This document shows, one piece after another, positions 4,417 to 6,570 of a DNA stretch of 6,570 nt. How positions within the stretch are numbered: position 1 is the stretch's first letter; each line of letters starts with the position of its first letter. Position numbers and translations under genes: made by a program. The DNA comes from an uncultured bacterium (GTDB lineage: Bacteria > Patescibacteria > ABY1 > SG8-24 > 2-12-FULL-60-25). The stretch lies in contig CALMET010000012.1 in the NCBI GenBank assembly GCA_937863195.1, positions 1 through 6,570 on the forward strand. Direction: 5' to 3'. The notes beneath the pieces were generated by a model. That model was given only the letters and a program-made list of their open reading frames with translations, ran no database searches and was not told where the DNA came from.

Positions 4417-6570
4417 ATGAACCATCCTCTCCATAACCGAAAGGCCGCCGCGATTCTGATCGCGGTCATGACAGCCTGGATCGCCGTTGGCCCAATGGTG
4501 GCAAACGTAGCCTATGCACAATACACCGATCCAGCGGCTCAAGCTGATCGCGCTGTTGAGCGTGTGCGTAGTCAGATAAAAACCCGACTCGCTTCAGCTG
4601 GCGTCACAATCTTCTTCAATGTACTGCAAAAATTCACGGCGCGTATTGCTTATGATGCGGCGAATTACATTGCAAATGGCGGCAAAGGCCAATCAGCTCT
4701 CGTTTATAAAAAAGGCTTCAGTGGTTATATGAAGGATGTGGGTGGGGATGCCGCAGGAGAGGTCTTGGGGAGTTTGTCGGATCTTTCATTTTTTAGGGAT
4801 GCCGGTATTAATTTATGTCAGCCACCAAATCCGCAACAGTTATTGCAATTGCAGTTGAGTATTGGGGCTCAGTTTCCTGGCTTGCAAGAGGGTAATTTTG
4901 ATATCCAGCCGCGTTGTGATTTTCAACAAGTGGTCCAAAACTATCGCGGGCTTTATACAACGCTTTCGAATACCGAGGTTCTTGATTACATCACCGAAGG
5001 TATTTCATTTGGCGGTAGCGACCTTGGTGTTAGCTTGACTATTCTCGGTCACTCAAACGAACTCATCGCTCAGCAGGTTCGTGATGCAGAAGATGACCGC
5101 AAAGAAACGGGGGCTTTTAGAAATCTTGAAGACATCGTGAGCGGCAATGTGCGTACTCCGGCTAGCGTGGTCCAACAAGCTCAAGAAGATTATTTAATCA
5201 AAGACCCAAAAACTTCAGAGAGTGATATTCGACAGGGGATTATTGGCAACGCTTTTCAATCAGGCGCGGCCCAGCTCGGCGTTTATACGGCTTCAGTTTT
5301 CTTGAATACGCTTTCTTCAAAGGTCTTGAATAAGGTGATGCAAAAAGGTCTTATCCGCGGCTTGGTAGATGCCTTTAAAGGGAGTAATAAAAAAGGTAAT
5401 CTCGCATCTCCTGATGCGGCTTTCGTAAAAAATGCCATCGACACCCGTTTGGCAAATATTGATTTGCGTGAGGTGAATCTCTTGCGTAATAGCGAGGTTG
5501 AGATTTTGTCTGATCTCTATTCATGTCCTGATGAAGGTCGCAATATCTGGAACTGTGCCATGGACGAAGCGTTGGCTCAGATCGTTTCAGGTCAAGGTAG
5601 TGAAGGCAATCTCACCATTGAAAAAGCCGTTGAAGAAGAATTGCTGAAAGAAGATTGGCGTTTGATTCCAATCACTAATGCAAAAGAAAACCAAGATCGC
5701 CAGTGTTATACCTATGCCTACTGTGCAGGTAATCTCGCAAAATTGCGTGCCATGCGTATTATCCCGGTCGGTTTTGAATTTGCCGCCAACTCTCCAGAAA
5801 ATATCGCTCGCTGCCAAGGTCCATCAGGTTGTGTGACGGTCAAAGAAGTTTTAGCAGGTTTTTCGCAATGTAATGCACAGGGTGAACGTGATGCACAGAA
5901 CCCATGGTGTAAGTTGGTGGATTCGAACTGGGTGCTTACGTCCTTTCCTCAGCAATGTCGTTTGACGGGGTATGGTGATACCTTGATCTCTTCACGTACA
6001 GCGCCACAACGCCGTGACGAATGTCGTGATATTCAAACCTGTTTGCAACGTGATGAAAAAGGCCAATGTGTTGGCGGTTATGGCTATTGTGTCGCTGAAA
6101 AAACGACCTACCGTTTTAATTCGACTGAATGTCTTGAGCGTGATGCAAGTTGCCGATCATATACGACGCGTGCGGGTCAGGCAGTGGCCTATGTTCGTAA
6201 TACGATCGATGGCAGTGTTTGTACGGCTGACAACGTCGGTTGTCAGGGGTATTTCACCCAATTGAACCAAGACGGTTCTTGGAACACGACAGGTCCAAAA
6301 TTCTACGCGGATAAAACACTCGCCGCCTGTGCTTCTGGCGATAGTGGTTGTACAAAGTTGCTTGCCGCTGAAGTTGGTGGCACGGCATTGAATGTCTTGC
6401 AAAACAGCTCATTCGAAGTATCAAGTGGTACCCCGGCAAAACTCGATGGTTGGACGAGTGGCGACGCTTCGTTTAATTACACAAACCCAGCGCTCACCGA
6501 CGAGACGGCAACCTATACTGGGTCTGCCTCATTCATGGCAACAAATGCCACGCTTTCGCAACGTGTTGCG
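4417..6570 (+). CDS. Large secreted cysteine-rich surface protein, 3' end beyond the window
   Basis: An uninterrupted frame of 718 codons runs to the window edge with no stop. A clear signal peptide opens it: charged start, hydrophobic stretch (10-32), and A-Y-A cleavage site after residue 34. Residues 35-400 look largely helical and contain few cysteines (134, 167, 370, 380), with a notable I-A-Y-D-A-A-N-Y-I-A-N-G-G-K-G-Q segment at about 83-98. From 430 to 645 seventeen cysteines occur, mostly in pairs: 430/436, 466/472 and 536/542 spaced C-x5-C, and 551/558, 572/579, 602/609 and 638/645 spaced C-x6-C. From about 657 an L-Q-N-S-S-F-E start, a D-G-W-T segment and an L-S-Q-R-V ending resemble the opening of CBM4/9-type carbohydrate-binding beta-sandwiches, cut by the window end. 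I do not recognise a named family for the whole. The start follows the upstream stop by six bases with no Shine-Dalgarno, implying translational coupling. Adhesion or envelope structure is an inference. Confidence 0.85.
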   Translation, partial: MNHPLHNRKAAAILIAVMTAWIAVGPMVANVAYAQYTDPAAQADRAVERVRSQIKTRLASAGVTIFFNVLQKFTARIAYDAANYIANGGKGQSALVYKKGFSGYMKDVGGDAAGEVLGSLSDLSFFRDAGINLCQPPNPQQLLQLQLSIGAQFPGLQEGNFDIQPRCDFQQVVQNYRGLYTTLSNTEVLDYITEGISFGGSDLGVSLTILGHSNELIAQQVRDAEDDRKETGAFRNLEDIVSGNVRTPASVVQQAQEDYLIKDPKTSESDIRQGIIGNAFQSGAAQLGVYTASVFLNTLSSKVLNKVMQKGLIRGLVDAFKGSNKKGNLASPDAAFVKNAIDTRLANIDLREVNLLRNSEVEILSDLYSCPDEGRNIWNCAMDEALAQIVSGQGSEGNLTIEKAVEEELLKEDWRLIPITNAKENQDRQCYTYAYCAGNLAKLRAMRIIPVGFEFAANSPENIARCQGPSGCVTVKEVLAGFSQCNAQGERDAQNPWCKLVDSNWVLTSFPQQCRLTGYGDTLISSRTAPQRRDECRDIQTCLQRDEKGQCVGGYGYCVAEKTTYRFNSTECLERDASCRSYTTRAGQAVAYVRNTIDGSVCTADNVGCQGYFTQLNQDGSWNTTGPKFYADKTLAACASGDSGCTKLLAAEVGGTALNVLQNSSFEVSSGTPAKLDGWTSGDASFNYTNPALTDETATYTGSASFMATNATLSQRVA

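Noticed and set aside
5587..6439. Small frames on both strands within the large secreted-protein gene
   Set aside because: They overlap a 718-codon open frame with a signal peptide and consistent domain features, and they have no promoter, ribosome-binding site or domain of their own.
1..6570. Alternative genetic code (TGA read as Gly or Trp)
   Set aside because: Every gene ends in TAA, Trp is coded by TGG, and no gene needs read-through of TGA.
1..6570. CRISPR array, tRNA, rRNA, insertion sequence or prophage
   Set aside because: No regularly spaced direct repeats, cloverleaf sequence, rRNA segment, transposase or integrase frame is present.

Overview
This 6.6 kb window of roughly balanced base composition carries six protein-coding genes, two of them cut by the window edges, and one probable small RNA gene. 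It looks like a bacterial chromosome, most likely from the Patescibacteria (candidate phyla radiation). That placement is inference. It rests on the VanW-family membrane protein, the short single-pass protein with thrombospondin type 3 (TSP3) calcium loops, the very large secreted cysteine-rich protein that follows it, and the lack of Shine-Dalgarno sequences at every visible start. All five visible stop codons are TAA, TGG is used freely for Trp, and no reading frame needs a recoded TGA, so the standard bacterial code fits.

Layout. Positions 1-1086 (+) are the end of a thioredoxin gene (trxA) and a complete thioredoxin reductase gene (trxB), nine bases apart, forming a cytoplasmic thiol-reducing operon. 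Positions 1087-1317 have no protein gene. On the minus strand they contain a near-consensus sigma70-type promoter (TTGACA, 17-base spacer, TATACT), then about 138 bases that fold into a long closed-end rod with a central bubble, then a run of six U residues. This resembles 6S RNA in architecture, but no sequence signature proves that identity. A strong hairpin terminator separates this block from the next gene.

Positions 1318-3612 (-) hold a small heat-shock protein gene (Hsp20 family) and, 51 bases downstream, a 620-residue membrane-anchored VanW-family cell-envelope protein. The hsp20 promoter lies almost on top of its start codon, and its -10 box sits at the centre of a 24-base imperfect palindrome that could be a repressor site.

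From the same divergent intergenic region, positions 3700-6570 (+) hold two genes six bases apart. The first encodes a 236-residue membrane-anchored protein with two TSP3-like acidic loops. The second encodes a secreted protein of more than 718 residues with a signal peptide, a helical N-terminal half, a ladder of closely spaced cysteine pairs, and the start of what looks like a carbohydrate-binding beta-sandwich. Both products are exported and both have paired cysteines, so they are probably partners at the cell surface. Their exact role is unknown.

The points most worth following are the minus-strand structured RNA with its promoter, the palindromic hsp20 promoter, the leaderless-type gene starts, and the cysteine-pair surface protein.
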